Counted from the stretch's first letter, positions 47,307-58,139 are shown. The stretch: DNA of 64,000 bases from Gnetum montanum (GCA_015680685.1 MNCI01025128.1:61468-125467), one strand, 5' to 3'. Notes: generated by a model from the sequence alone, not told the origin. Program-made: numbers and translations.

Positions 47307-50300
47307 GACTGCACGAAGTGTGGTTGATGCAGTGCTGCCGGGGGCTACAGAGGGCGTAATGGTTTTTATGGGAGACATTGATGAGGGGCCATTTGTGGCT
47401 GAGGATGGCACTACCCATGGGCCCAAGTCAAACCGCCCGTTAACGCGTGTGTGGACGTTGCTGTCACCAGGGTTGGATTATGTCAACAATACATTGTTTA
47501 TAGCTGCCCGCGCACATACCCTGTTTCAGAATCCTCCTGGCACAGTGTACAGAATAACCAGGTAGGGCCATATAGATTCATTGCTTTGCCTATTTCCGTT
47601 TGATGTTGTTTTCTTATTTTGATATGCGTTTATTTGTAGGCCGAGGACCAACCTAGACGGGACCCTGATTGAGGATGAAGGGATAGCCCTTGCTCGCACA
47701 GCTCTGGAGGCCTTTATGACGGCTCCCACTCTTCGTGGGGCCGTTCTGGCTCAGACGAAGGGTTCAATGGTCCGTTTTCATCATCAGTTTTCCAGGGCCT
47801 TTGCGATGTGCAAGGCTCGTGGGTGGCTTCATGAGGACTGGACAGATCAGGGACTAGTCTTCCCTCACAACTTTGGCAGTACTTCCAAATCTGCCACTAA
47901 CAGTGGGTGATAACATTTCTTAGATGCGTTAGTGGGTTTGTTCCACTGTTTGGGGTTATGCTGATGTGGTTATCTTAACTTGTTTTAGCAATTGACGAAC
48001 CTTCCGGTGAGGATCCCGTGACGACAGGACGAACTGAGACAACTTTTTCAATGAAGTTCGGGGGGGTGGAGAAGGCGCAGAAGTGGCTGCATAAGAAAGC
48101 CCCGCCGTCCCTCACTCGTTGCCTAGACAATGTCGGCCTCCTAGAGCTTTTTATGACACCCAGCCCTGATGTATCNATGAGGATCCCGTGACGACAGGAC
48201 GAACTGAGACAACTTTTTCAATGAANATCTCTTAGTACAGCACCCGGGTTAAGGGTGTGAAAGTGGTGTTTCATCTGTCGCCTGTATTCTTTTCTAACTT
48301 ATTTGGCATGCCGGCAGATAGCCTACCTGTAGTACTGGACAGGTCTCATAAAGAGCTCCAAACGATCCGCGAGCTGAAATCTTGGCTTGGTGTGACGAAA
48401 AACACCAAGGGATTCCCGATGCAGGGGAAAGCAAAGGTTGTCGAGGTGAACGAATTGTATCCCCTGTTTCGAGCACGGGTGTTTCCCAAAACTCTTTCTC
48501 AGGTGCAGAGTTTTGGGGTGGAGGCGGTATGCATCATGCGGACGATTTTGGAAACTGGCTTACGGTATAACTGGGCTCAATTTTTGTTGGCGGGCTTGCA
48601 TAAGGAGATAGTGCGGTTGCATTCGAATATCAAAGCACAATCGCACTTCACCTTTGCCTTCTTTGCCAGCTATCTTCGCCGTTTCGCCGAGTTTCTTGTG
48701 GTGCGTGCGGGCAACAAGTTTGTCTTACGGGATCGGGGTCAACTATCCCGCCCGTGGGTCAAACACTTGTTCGCAACCGCCAAGTCACAGGATGCCTCAG
48801 AAGGTATCGATGAGTCCGTGTCTGTTACCACAGGAGGATCATCTGGCGGTTCCATCCACACACGGGATAGTGTGGGGTTGGAGCCAGATGATGTGCCTTT
48901 GACCGCCAGACGGGCAAAGCGGGTTATTAAAGAAACTATCAGCAAAGCCAAGTCAAAATTGAAAAGACCTGAATGCCCCACAGAGGAAGTTGCCGAGATA
49001 AACCAGCAACGCGTGAAGCGGATNGTGAAGTGGATTCGCTTCAAGATACCTGGTAAGCGAAGCTCATCTGCTTGTTATTGTATCGCTTTCATTTACTTAT
49101 AACCCCCGCTCAATTGCTTACGTGTCGTTGTTGTTTTCGATTTGAGGAAGTGAGGAAGCAGGCCCTAGAGACTATTAGGGAGGAGGAGGAAACACATACG
49201 GAGAAAAAAAATGAGGAGGAAAGCCCAGAAAAGAGCCTAGGTGGGGGAACGGAGCTATTAACGGAGAAGACTACTGACGCTAAACCTTTAGACGACCCAG
49301 ACGCTATCAACCAAATGTTCGGCAGCTTCCTCAAGGGTGACTTGGATTTAGGTGATCCCCCAGAATGTGATAAGGATCAGGGTATGTCTGCGCTTTTAGT
49401 TCATTTATATTATTTGTTTTGAATTAGTTGTGGGTCCTACGTTGTTTTTATTTTCGTGTTTTNATTTTGAATTAGTTGTGGGTCCTACGTTGTTTTTATT
49501 TTCGTGTTTTGAATTAGATGAAGGCAGCGATACCAGGTAGGTATGGTTGAACGTTCCCATGAAGACGGTTCCCCCTGAGAGGACCACTGAGGTTAGTTAT
49601 TCCCGTACTCGTGAGCCACTTACTTGGTCAGAGATGCCAAGTAAAGCGGATTTTGTGGATGGGATCGCGGAAGAAGTTATTGAACATCTCCAAGAAGTCC
49701 ACCCTGATATAGGTACGAATCATTTAAGGATTAGGAGTTTTGTGTCTTATTTGTACAGTTTTAACATTCGTATTTTCTGCTTGGGTAGGCGCTAAACTAA
49801 GATGGGATCCCTTTGAGGGCATCGGCATGGAGAGCCTAGCTACACTCCCCCTGGAAGTGGAACAGGTGCCAAGGCCTATTTATGAAGGCGTTGCAGAAAG
49901 CCTTGCGCATAACGCTAAGTCATTGTAGACTTGTAGGCGTTCCATCGAGCAGTTGTGGTTACGGGTGCAAGCGAAGGAAAAGGAAGTCTCCGCAGTAACA
50001 GAGGAGCGTGACGATTTAAAGGCTCGATACGAATTCGCCGCCGCTAGGTTAAGCGGCGATCGCTCTTGGCGAACGTCAGAGATTACATATACCCGGTATT
50101 GGAACCTTCTGAACCATCATGCATCACTGACTCAGAGAATAGCGGAATGAAAAGCTCAAATTGATCTCCTGAACCTTAAGTGTCAAGATTGGAAGGCTTT
50201 CGCTTCCAAGGTTCCCAAATGGGGTCAGGATGAGAAAAACCATAAACATCAGTACAAGAAGTCGCTGAAAGAAGTGTCTATTGAAAAGCGGCAACTGGAG

Positions 50301-50878
50301 ATGTTTGTGGAGGGTTTGGGTTTGTGTTCCGCCTTTGATACCTTTGCCCAAAACATAATTGTGTAGATGGAATCGCCTACAAGAGTAATTACAACGGCTT
50401 TTGGGGAAGTGTTGGTAGGTGAGTTCCTCTGAAACGTCCTACCTGGTCAGCTATTGACAAAGGCAAGGCTTTGGCAGATGTTGACTTAGGCTTGGACGGG
50501 ACAGATTGGGCCAGCGTTCCGGAGGAAGAAATCCTTCGTCGGCTGGAGTTTGGTTTGGGGGGATCCCCTATGGTAAGCGTTTTGTCTTTATGAAGTCGAT
50601 TTATTGGATAATGTTTAAAATGTTTAACATATGCTTATTTTTATGTTGGTTGTTTGTTGTGGTGTTTTTAGCACGAAGGTGGCGATGATACTCACGAGGC
50701 TGGCCCCAGTGGAGCAGGGGCCCCTGACGTTGGTGGTTCTAAAGGAGATGATCCTCCTGCCGTGGACGCGTAGTGTTTTATAGTGCTTTGTAGCGGTTTT
50801 TTGCTAATTTAAATTGATACGGGCATTGTAACTGGAAAATGTTGAAGAAAATAGGCATTATTTGTACAACATTGCATG

Positions 50879-50884
50879 AATAAA
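50879..50884 (+). terminator. Polyadenylation signal of the antisense gene
   Basis: GCATGAATAAATATTT lies 106 bases after the exon 9 stop, in AT-rich context, as expected for a plant 3' UTR. Confidence 0.6.
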
Positions 50885-51009
50885 TATTTTTCTGTTGGTT
50901 TTTAAGTTGTTTGCACACATGATGTGATACCAAAGTATTATTGGGTTCGCTTTTCTGTTTACATGCAATGCACAGAAGTAATGATAAACGATATGTAAAC
51001 AGGAGAACA

Positions 51010-51335
51010 AGATTTGCACTAGTTTAAGGCCGTTTCGGGCCCCAGTGCGGCCGAGTAATATGTCATGGCGGATATTTCGTAGTTGACCGACCATTTCTGA
51101 TCGTGGCTAGTTTTATGTCATTGCGGACATGATAGTTTAACGTCTTTCTGGACAAGGAGTGTTGTAAATTTTTTTTCTTTTTGCTGTTTAATATTATTTC
51201 TTTGTGTTTTTTGGTTTTATCGTGGTTTAGCGTTATTTCGGACGAGTTATAGTTTAACTTCATTTCGGACCAGTTATAGTTTAACGTCGTTTCGGACTGT
51301 CCGTAGTTTAACGTCGTTCCGGACGTGGTAATGTT
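51010..51335. repeat. Repeats TAGTTTAACGTCGTTTCGGAC
   Basis: At least seven copies of a ~21-bp core (near 51024, 51108, 51132, 51226, 51250, 51276 and 51303) with spacings of about 25-30 bp in the tightest part. They start right after the end of the protease-region frame and lie 130 bp or more beyond the antisense poly(A) signal. Confidence 0.85.
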
Positions 51336-52880
51336 TCATTTTAGTTGTTTCTTGATTTTCTTCATTTTTTTGTCAGGGAGTGTATCGACCGGTATGATTT
51401 TGTATTCTCCGTCTCCTTCGCTGATCACGTTGAATGGCAATTCAGTCCAAGAGACATCCATTAGAATGTTTTCAGTATCGATACTTTTAGGTGCTTCGGT
51501 GTCGGTTGTTGTTTCTGTGTTGGTTTTTTCATGAGGTGACGCGTGTACAGTGTTAAACACAGGTATTTCGGTTTTAGGCTCTTGTCCCGTATTCGAAGGT
51601 TTACTACCCACCAGTTGCGTGTTTTTTGAGTCCTTTTGACCAGGCTTGTCGAGTTCAACCTAGGAGCCTCGGTCCTCGTCTATGTGCGATGAAATGAGGG
51701 GAGAGGCTGCTTCCCCATGTATGATGATTTCACCACCCTCGTAGGGTAGGCGAATCTCCTGATGTATAGGGGAGGACACAGCTCTCAGTTGGGCCAACTA
51801 GGGTCTTCCTAATATTAGGTTGAATCCTGGCATTTCATCGACGACGAGGAAGTCAGCGGATGTGGGGAACTGGTTTCCCGCTACGAAGTTTAGGGTTATC
51901 GTGCCTTTAACTAATACGCACGACCCGCTGAAGGACTTTAAGCATGTCGTTGTGGTGGGTTTGATCAAGTCGGTGAGCCCCAATTGTTCAATGATAGGAT
52001 ATGGTACGACGTTGATGGCTGCCCCATCATCTACATGTACCCTATGTATTTTGAATTGGTTTACATGTATAGTTATGAACATAGGGATTGTTGTTGTCTT
52101 GCCTGTCTTCTTGTCTACTTTGATGTTCTCATCATGGAAGCTCAAGGGCTTAGGAACGGCACCGTGAGATGGATACATTACAGCATGAATGGCCGGTTCG
52201 CTCGGAGGCAAATTCTCGCTAACTGGGATTGACGTGAGCATGCGTACTAGAGCTTCCCGATGAGTCTGGGACGTTAGTACCAAGTCATACAAGCTTAACG
52301 AGGTGTTTTTCTATTTTAGGGCTTGAGTAACTTGTGTCAGGGCTGTTGCAAAATCTCTACTGTCAGGGACGTTTTTATTAGCAGTGACTGGGTCCATTGG
52401 ACCTAATAGTTTTATTTCGTGTTTTGGTGGTTTATCGTTATTGTTAGGACCTGCCATTTTATACGATTCTTGTGTTTCGAATGACTCACCGTTGTTGTCC
52501 GTGTTCGGTCAATCGTTGGATGATGACATGGGCATGGAGTTAAGTGGAGTTGGTTTGGGTGACCCCATGGCTAGCCATTGGCGTTCCTTCTCCATGAGCT
52601 CACGTGTAAGCCTGTCTGCCAGGCGTTCTCGTGTGTTACGCGGAGGTGGAGTTGGCCTCGGAGCCTGGGATTGCCCTGGGACCTTTACTACGTATGGAGC
52701 CGGACGGGGTTGCAGGTGGATGGTCGGATATGATTGGGCAGGAATCTATCCAGGTATCCTGATGACGTACGGGGTTGGTCTTGGTGGAGGTTGGACCTCC
52801 GTCATTGCAACGGCGGGTGGTACTCGGACTACGAAAGGGGTAGGCCGAGCATGAGGGGTTGGTGTATCCACGGGATTGAC
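51336..52880 (-). pseudogene. gag C-terminus, protease and linker of element G
   Basis: Proline-rich gag end (PRPTPPPRNTRERLADRLTR, ~52620), then protease: IHRVHVDDGAAINVVPYPII at ~52020, with DDGA in place of the usual DSGA or DGGS, and MPGFNLILGRP at ~51800-51830. After the LGRP block a TAG replaces the expected Trp (51798-51800). An acidic/Lys-rich tail follows to 51336. Stops at 52746, ~52509 and 52311 fit CAG or CGA decayed by C-to-T. The frame ends where the repeat cluster begins; RT is 5.8 kb away. Confidence 0.85.
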
Positions 52881-53719
52881 NNNNNNNNNNNNNNNNNNNN
52901 NNNNNNNNNNNNNNNNNNNNNNNNNNNNNNNNNNNNNNNNNNNNNNNNNNNNNNNNNNNNNNNNNNNNNNNNNNNNNNNNNNNNNNNNNNNNNNNNNNNN
53001 NNNNNNNNNNNNNNNNNNNNNNNNNNNNNNNNNNNNNNNNNNNNNNNNNNNNNNNNNNNNNNNNNNNNNNNNNNNNNNNNNNNNNNNNNNNNNNNNNNNN
53101 NNNNNNNNNNNNNNNNNNNNNNNNNNNNNNNNNNNNNNNNNNNNNNNNNNNNNNNNNNNNNNNNNNNNNNNNNNNNNNNNNNNNNNNNNNNNNNNNNNNN
53201 NNNNNNNNNNNNNNNNNNNNNNNNNNNNNNNNNNNNNNNNNNNNNNNNNNNNNNNNNNNNNNNNNNNNNNNNNNNNNNNNNNNNNNNNNNNNNNNNNNNN
53301 NNNNNNNNNNNNNNNNNNNNNNNNNNNNNNNNNNNNNNNNNNNNNNNNNNNNNNNNNNNNNNNNNNNNNNNNNNNNNNNNNNNNNNNNNNNNNNNNNNNN
53401 NNNNNNNNNNNNNNNNNNNNNNNNNNNNNNNNNNNNNNNNNNNNNNNNNNNNNNNNNNNNNNNNNNNNNNNNNNNNNNNNNNNNNNNNNNNNNNNNNNNN
53501 NNNNNNNNNNNNNNNNNNNNNNNNNNNNNNNNNNNNNNNNNNNNNNNNNNNNNNNNNNNNNNNNNNNNNNNNNNNNNNNNNNNNNNNNNNNNNNNNNNNN
53601 NNNNNNNNNNNNNNNNNNNNNNNNNNNNNNNNNNNNNNNNNNNNNNNNNNNNNNNNNNNNNNNNNNNNNNNNNNNNNNNNNNNNNNNNNNNNNNNNNNNN
53701 NNNNNNNNNNNNNNNNNNN
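52881..53719. other. Assembly gap of 839 N
   Basis: Falls inside gag of element G, probably removing the second half of capsid and any zinc knuckle. Open frames across it are meaningless. Confidence 0.99.
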
Positions 53720-55241
53720 GCGGTGCTTGCTTGATCTGCATGAGACTGTCTAGCGTGGCCTCGGGTTTCAAGTTATACTTGAATCGGGTCACAAACTGGC
53801 GTAAAAGATCGTCCAAAGAGAAAATAGAGTTCCTAGGTAGGGCCCGGTACCAGTCGAGTGCTCTCCCTGCGAGGGACATGAGAAATACTCGGAGGATGGC
53901 GTGGGGCCAAGCCTGGATCAGCGCACATTCTAGCTGGAATGTTATAAGGTGAGCGTTGGGATCTGTCTCCCCGTTGTATTTAGTTAGCGTTGGTAGGGGG
54001 ACACCTTTGGGGGGGGTCAGAGGTGGGACAGAGGAGCTGATAGGGTCATCATTGTAGAAATCCACTACCTTCAGCTCTCCCTCAGCGGCCGTTTTGAGGC
54101 GTTTTACCTCTTCAGTAAGCTCTTGCATTATTTTCTTGGCATCCGCCCAGTCTTGGGCGCTCGGTGATGCGACAGCTTGGGGTTGCGGTATACTGTACAA
54201 GTTAGATTGTTGCATGTTAGGCTGAAGGGCTGACAGCTGCGCGAGTGCTTGTGGAAAGGTTGCGGCGGGCGGTGCTACAGATAGCACGTGGTAGGGAAAG
54301 TGTTGTTGTTGTTGTTTCTGCAGCTGGGGTTGTGCTTGCGGAACATTGATTGGTGGAACCACGTGGGGTGGTGTATGGTGATGGAGAACTTGGTGCGACG
54401 GTGCTCCCCTTGTTGGCCATTGCCCTGCCATGTTGTGGGCAAGGACTCCTTGTTGGGCTACGGCTGCTTAGAGAATTGTATGTGTTTGGAGGTGTGGTAT
54501 GAAGTGGGTGGATGTGGATGCCGGAATCACGTGTGGCATCCCTATCACCCTTGGTGGGAGTGTTGCTCCCATATTATCGATAGGTGGCTGCACTTGTAAG
54601 GATGGGCCCGCCGCGGCTGTGGGGATGAGCGCGAGTGGGAAGGTGTTGGGTTGGGGATCACTCGGAATAGGGACGTGGACTAGTGCTGCTGTTTCCGGCG
54701 GTGGCTGTTGAGCCTGGACGAATCTAAGGTGTTGCAAGGGCATAAGTTCCCCTGTGCCGGGATGGAAGATGGGGTTGACCTGTGCTTGAGGGCTTAAGGT
54801 ATGGTACGACTCCCCTTGCTCGGATTGAGCGGCAAATTCATCCTCATCCTTTGGTTGGGGCTCTAGTGCGGGCTGGTCCAACGAATTGTTCCTTTGAAGG
54901 AGGAGTTGTGTGATGAGTTCCGAATATTGTTCAGGAACGGGAATTACGTCGTACGGGGAAGGGATGAACTCTCATCCCCCCCTGTAATACAGCTCAAACT
55001 GCCTCTTCACCTCCAGTTCATCTTGATCAACAGCCAGGTCAGCTTGTATCTTAATACAGATAAAGTTGTACTGGTCCTGGGTAATGTTGTTAGAGGTTGG
55101 GTCCCTTCCTTGCAGCCTTAGGGATCGGCGGGGACCCGCTGTGGGTTGCATTCCTGGGTGTTGTGCGACGGGCTATTGGACAGCTATGGTGTCCATGGCG
55201 GTGGTCTGGGCGGTGAGAGCGGTGTTGTTTGAAGGGTTCAT
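53720..55241 (-). pseudogene. gag of element G, N-terminal and capsid part
   Basis: ATG at 55239-55241 (MNPSNNTALTAQTTAMDT), Gln/Pro-rich N-terminal region, then capsid blocks LPTLTKYNGETDPNAHLITF (~53980), FLMSLAGRALDWYRALPRNS (~53870) and LLRQFVTRFKYNLKPEATLD (~53800), the typical Tat gag pattern. One reading frame with stops at 55173-55175 (TAG), 54972-54974 (TGA) and 54468-54470 (TAA), each explained by one C-to-T change. It runs into the N gap. Confidence 0.9.
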
Positions 55242-55876
55242 GATGCTATGTTACGAATATGGATAAGTCTGGAAATGCAAAGTTAATGTGGTACAGCGTT
55301 CAGCGTATACGCTCCAATGGACAGCGTATGGTGACAGCGTATACAGCGTGTACGGCATATAAGGTCGGCGTAGACGCTGGAGAGTGTATGGGGCGTAAGG
55401 TAGGTCGGCGTAGACGCTAGCTCGCAGAGGTTTCAGCGTAAACGTAGTTGCAGCATAAACGGGAGTGTAGTACAGGTTGTAGCGTAAGCTAAGTTGCAGT
55501 GTAGAAAAAAAAGCTCGGCGTAAAACAAGGGAGCGTAAAACAGGGAGCGTAGACAATGTGTAGCGTAAACTATTCAAAGCGTAAACAATTTGCGGCGTAA
55601 CAGTTCAGCATAAAAAATAGGCTCAGCGTAAAAGATAGGCTTGTAAAAGAAGTTACTGCTTAAACAGTAGAGTGTGAAATAGATGAGCGTAAACAAAGCT
55701 GTGTAGCGGTGAAGTGTTTAAGAGCGTAAACGCTATGCAGCGTAGATGCTGAACAGTTGGGAACTAGGTTTAGAACCGGACAGCGTAAACGCTGGGGAAG
55801 TTGGGGCAGTGTACCGTTAGCGGCGTAAACGCTTAACAACGTATACGCTGGGAGTTGCGGGTAAGGGTTTTAAGGA
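55242..55876 (-). other. Leader of element G between primer site and gag
   Basis: Rich in GCGTAAAC, GCGTAGAC and GCGTATAC words; one exact GCGTATACGC at 55303. No credible ORF. Confidence 0.8.
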
Positions 55877-55896
55877 GGTCCTCCATCTAGCGCCAA
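55877..55896 (-). promoter_or_regulatory. Primer-binding site of element G
   Basis: Minus strand, four bases after the LTR end: TTGGCGCTAGATGGAGGACC. It has the TGGCGC start usual for plant Ty3/gypsy primer sites. I cannot assign the tRNA with confidence. Confidence 0.65.
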
Positions 55897-55900
55897 TTTC

Positions 55901-56951
55901 TGTACCGCCAAAAATCGTCAGTCTCTGGCTGAAAGGAAAAATAGAGGCCGCGGAGTTGCAGGATGCTCACAAAAGACCCTGCCTTCGCCTAAGGGCGAGC
56001 TGGAATGCAACGAAGGCAGAGTACCTTGGGTGGTCCGCACGCAGATCAAACAAGGATTTTCCCGCACGTACGCAAAACGCTAATACTCTGGGTTATGCGT
56101 AAACGGCGTGCAGGCGTAAACAAAGCAAAAACAGCGTAAAACGTAAACGGATGCAAACGAAGCGTGAGCGTAAACAGACGTAAACGATGCATGGGCCAAA
56201 TTGACGTAAAACTGTAAAAGAACTTGCAGCAAATGTAAACAGTACAGAGTCAAAGTACAGTGCACCGGTCTAACGCAGTCGTGAGGGGACACAAGGCGGA
56301 CGAAAAGCCCCGACGTATTCAGGAATGACTCAGCCAGTTCGCAAGGTAGGCGGAGCGTAGAGACTGTGTGCAGCGTACATGGCGTAAGAGGGTTTCAGCT
56401 CTTGTGCACAGCGTAAATGTTCTCTGGTATGCTCCGGGATTTTGCCAACCGTCCTGTGAAAGTGGGAAATGGGGGTTTTTATACAGGTTGTTACGCTAGA
56501 CTCGGGTTGGACGACACGTGGCACGTTGACCGGGTGCATACACTTTATAAATGTACAAAGTATTACAAATGTCAGGCGTATACGTCGTGTGAGGCGGGCG
56601 TATACGCTGAGCGTATACGCTGAATGAGGCGGGCGTGTGAATTTGGGTGGATATGCTGTCTACTGGGCGTATACGTTGACGATGCTAGGTGTATACGCTG
56701 TCGATGCTGGGCGTATACGCTGATGAATGCTGGGCGTATACGCTGTAGTGCTGGGCGTATACGCTGGGGATGTGAGTTTGGGCGTATACGCTGGGCGTAT
56801 ACGCTGGCACAATGTACTTAGTAAAAAACCAAGTGTTGTGATCCCAAGGTTGCCGCGTGTGTGAAGTTTCATGCAACCGGCGTCGTTCGTGGATCCCAGG
56901 GACCTACTTGGTGTCAGGCAGATACTAAGCTCCGAATTTTATGGTGTTTCA
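55901..56951 (-). repeat. 5' LTR of element G (right copy)
   Basis: In element direction starts TGAAACACCATAAAATTCGG at 56951 and ends GGCGGTACA at 55901. Seven exact GCGTATACGC in U3 (56598, 56611, 56711, 56734, 56755, 56782, 56795); TATA box at 56476-56483. Differences from the left LTR are mostly transitions. Confidence 0.93.
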
Positions 56952-56956
56952 GTGGT
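56952..56956. repeat. Right target-site duplication of element G
   Basis: GTGGT, identical to 39589-39593. Confidence 0.9.
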
Positions 56957-58139
56957 TTGGTACCATAATTAGATATTGGTTTTAACATGCTCACTTTTAT
57001 TGTAATTATGTATAACATTTTTGTAGATGTTATAAATGTTCCTTTTTATAAGAAACATGTGCCTCTTCCTGGATGTCTAAAATTTTTTCCCTTTCTCAAA
57101 AGATCCTTAATATAATTTTCATAAATTAGATCTATTGAAAATCTTTCATTTCATATAGATGTTATCTTCTAATGTATCTCTACCAAACTATGTATAGATT
57201 GTGTGTCTCTTCTATCTAACATATGACTAAGTAAGCTATAATAATAAGCTCTTGTCTTGTCTACATGATTCATTTCTTTTCATATAATACATGTAACATG
57301 ATCTGCTTTATGCATAATGCAAATAATAAAATGACATTGACATCATGTTTTATTTCTTCTCCTTCCTTCTAAAGGTGCTACTCCTAATGTAACATTAGGC
57401 CCACATACTCATAATGATAACTATTACACACATTTTTTTTATCAAATTTAAATATTAATAGTATAAAATGCAAGGTAAATAGTTCAAGACCCTACATAAA
57501 TAAAAAGGACTTTAGAATATACAACTCACATAGTAGTTTTCTCAAGAATAGGTGTCCTTTCACTATTTTTGTTGGTTCTTAGTTCTATAAAAAAAATTCA
57601 TAAAGAAAGATTTCATTTCTCTATTTGCCTTCAATAAAATTTGATACCCATTATTTATATATCCAAGCATAAGCATCATTATAGAAATATGACCATTGAA
57701 TATCTTTTTAAGAAAAAGGACTTGTTGGTAGGTTTTGTATTTCTTGTTACCAAGCTATTTCTGAGAAACCAACATGCTCTCATCTCCTTATCATCTTTAG
57801 AAAAGGTCAAAGAGTAACTAACTATAGAAAAAAATAAAGGATTTAAATAGGTGGTGTTTTTGACATATAAGTAAACAAGGATACTTGCAATGTAAGGGAT
57901 AGACCTTATAGAATGATATGTATTTCCACAACATTCTTAACAACAATTTATGTACCATTATATACAAACAACTAGTCCACCACTCATAGCTAGTGATGAT
58001 GTTGTTACAAACTTTTCATCTAGTGTCACATTTTAAAGAGTTTAGGTTGTGTCAATTCAAGTGTCAAAGAATAGGAAAATATATTCTACAAGTAATAGGA
58101 GCAAGAAATAAATTTGATCCAATTGAGAGAGATGGAATT
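56957..58139. other. AT-rich stretch, nothing recognised
   Basis: Continuation of the DNA into which G inserted (compare 35284-39588). Only short frames with frequent stops on both strands. Confidence 0.5.

Larger units (their letters stand above)
46209..50773 (+). pseudogene. Nine-exon antisense gene carried inside element G, unknown function
   Basis: Exons read: 46209-46339, 47129-47561, 47640-47902, 47989-48170, 48236-49052, 49151-49381, 49518-49712, 49789-50572, 50672-50773. All introns are GT-AG, most with GTAAG/GTAGG/GTATG donors, and exon phases join. The sum is ~3.14 kb, ~1,045 codons. Exon 1 begins MGKGKEVEGQGRKGP. Exon 5 holds a folded-looking domain (VVFHLSPVFFSNLFGMP, then LRYNWAQFLLAGLHKEIVRL) loosely like the element F ORF. 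Exons 6-8 are acidic, then coiled-coil (VQAKEKEVSAVTEERDDLKA). Exon 9 is Gly/Asp-rich and ends PPAVDA. Defects in this copy: an extra G in a G-run near 47233, TAG in exon 7 (~49538), TAG, TGA and TAG in exon 8 (~49926, ~50147, ~50364) and a frame slip near 50430. N joins lie at 48176, 48226, 49024 and 49463. No known enzyme motif is visible. It is convergent to nothing and antisense to gag-pol. Confidence 0.75.
39594..56951 (-). mobile_element. Element G: complete Tat-type LTR retrotransposon with an antisense gene
   Basis: About 17.4 kb, bounded by LTRs at 39594-40651 and 55901-56951 with TG...CA ends and a GTGGT target duplication. In its own (minus) direction it runs: LTR, primer site, repeat-rich leader, gag, protease, a 5.8-kb interval holding a plus-strand multi-exon gene, RT, RNase H, second (archaeal-type) RNase H, integrase, ~1.3 kb non-coding, polypurine tract, LTR. 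The RNase H order RT-gRNH-aRNH-INT assigns it to the Tat lineage (Ogre-like in size). It is clearly richer in GC and CpG than its surroundings and its LTRs differ by only about 5% in the ~250 bp compared by eye, so it is much younger than elements A, B, E and F. Confidence 0.93.

Noticed and set aside
46209-50773. Plus-strand frames in element G as shadows of minus-strand pol
   Set aside because: The minus strand has no coding sequence in this interval, and the plus-strand frames join through proper splice sites in phase and show coding-like composition.
52734-53952. Long plus-strand frames across 52881-53719
   Set aside because: They consist almost wholly of N; the real coding there is gag on the minus strand.
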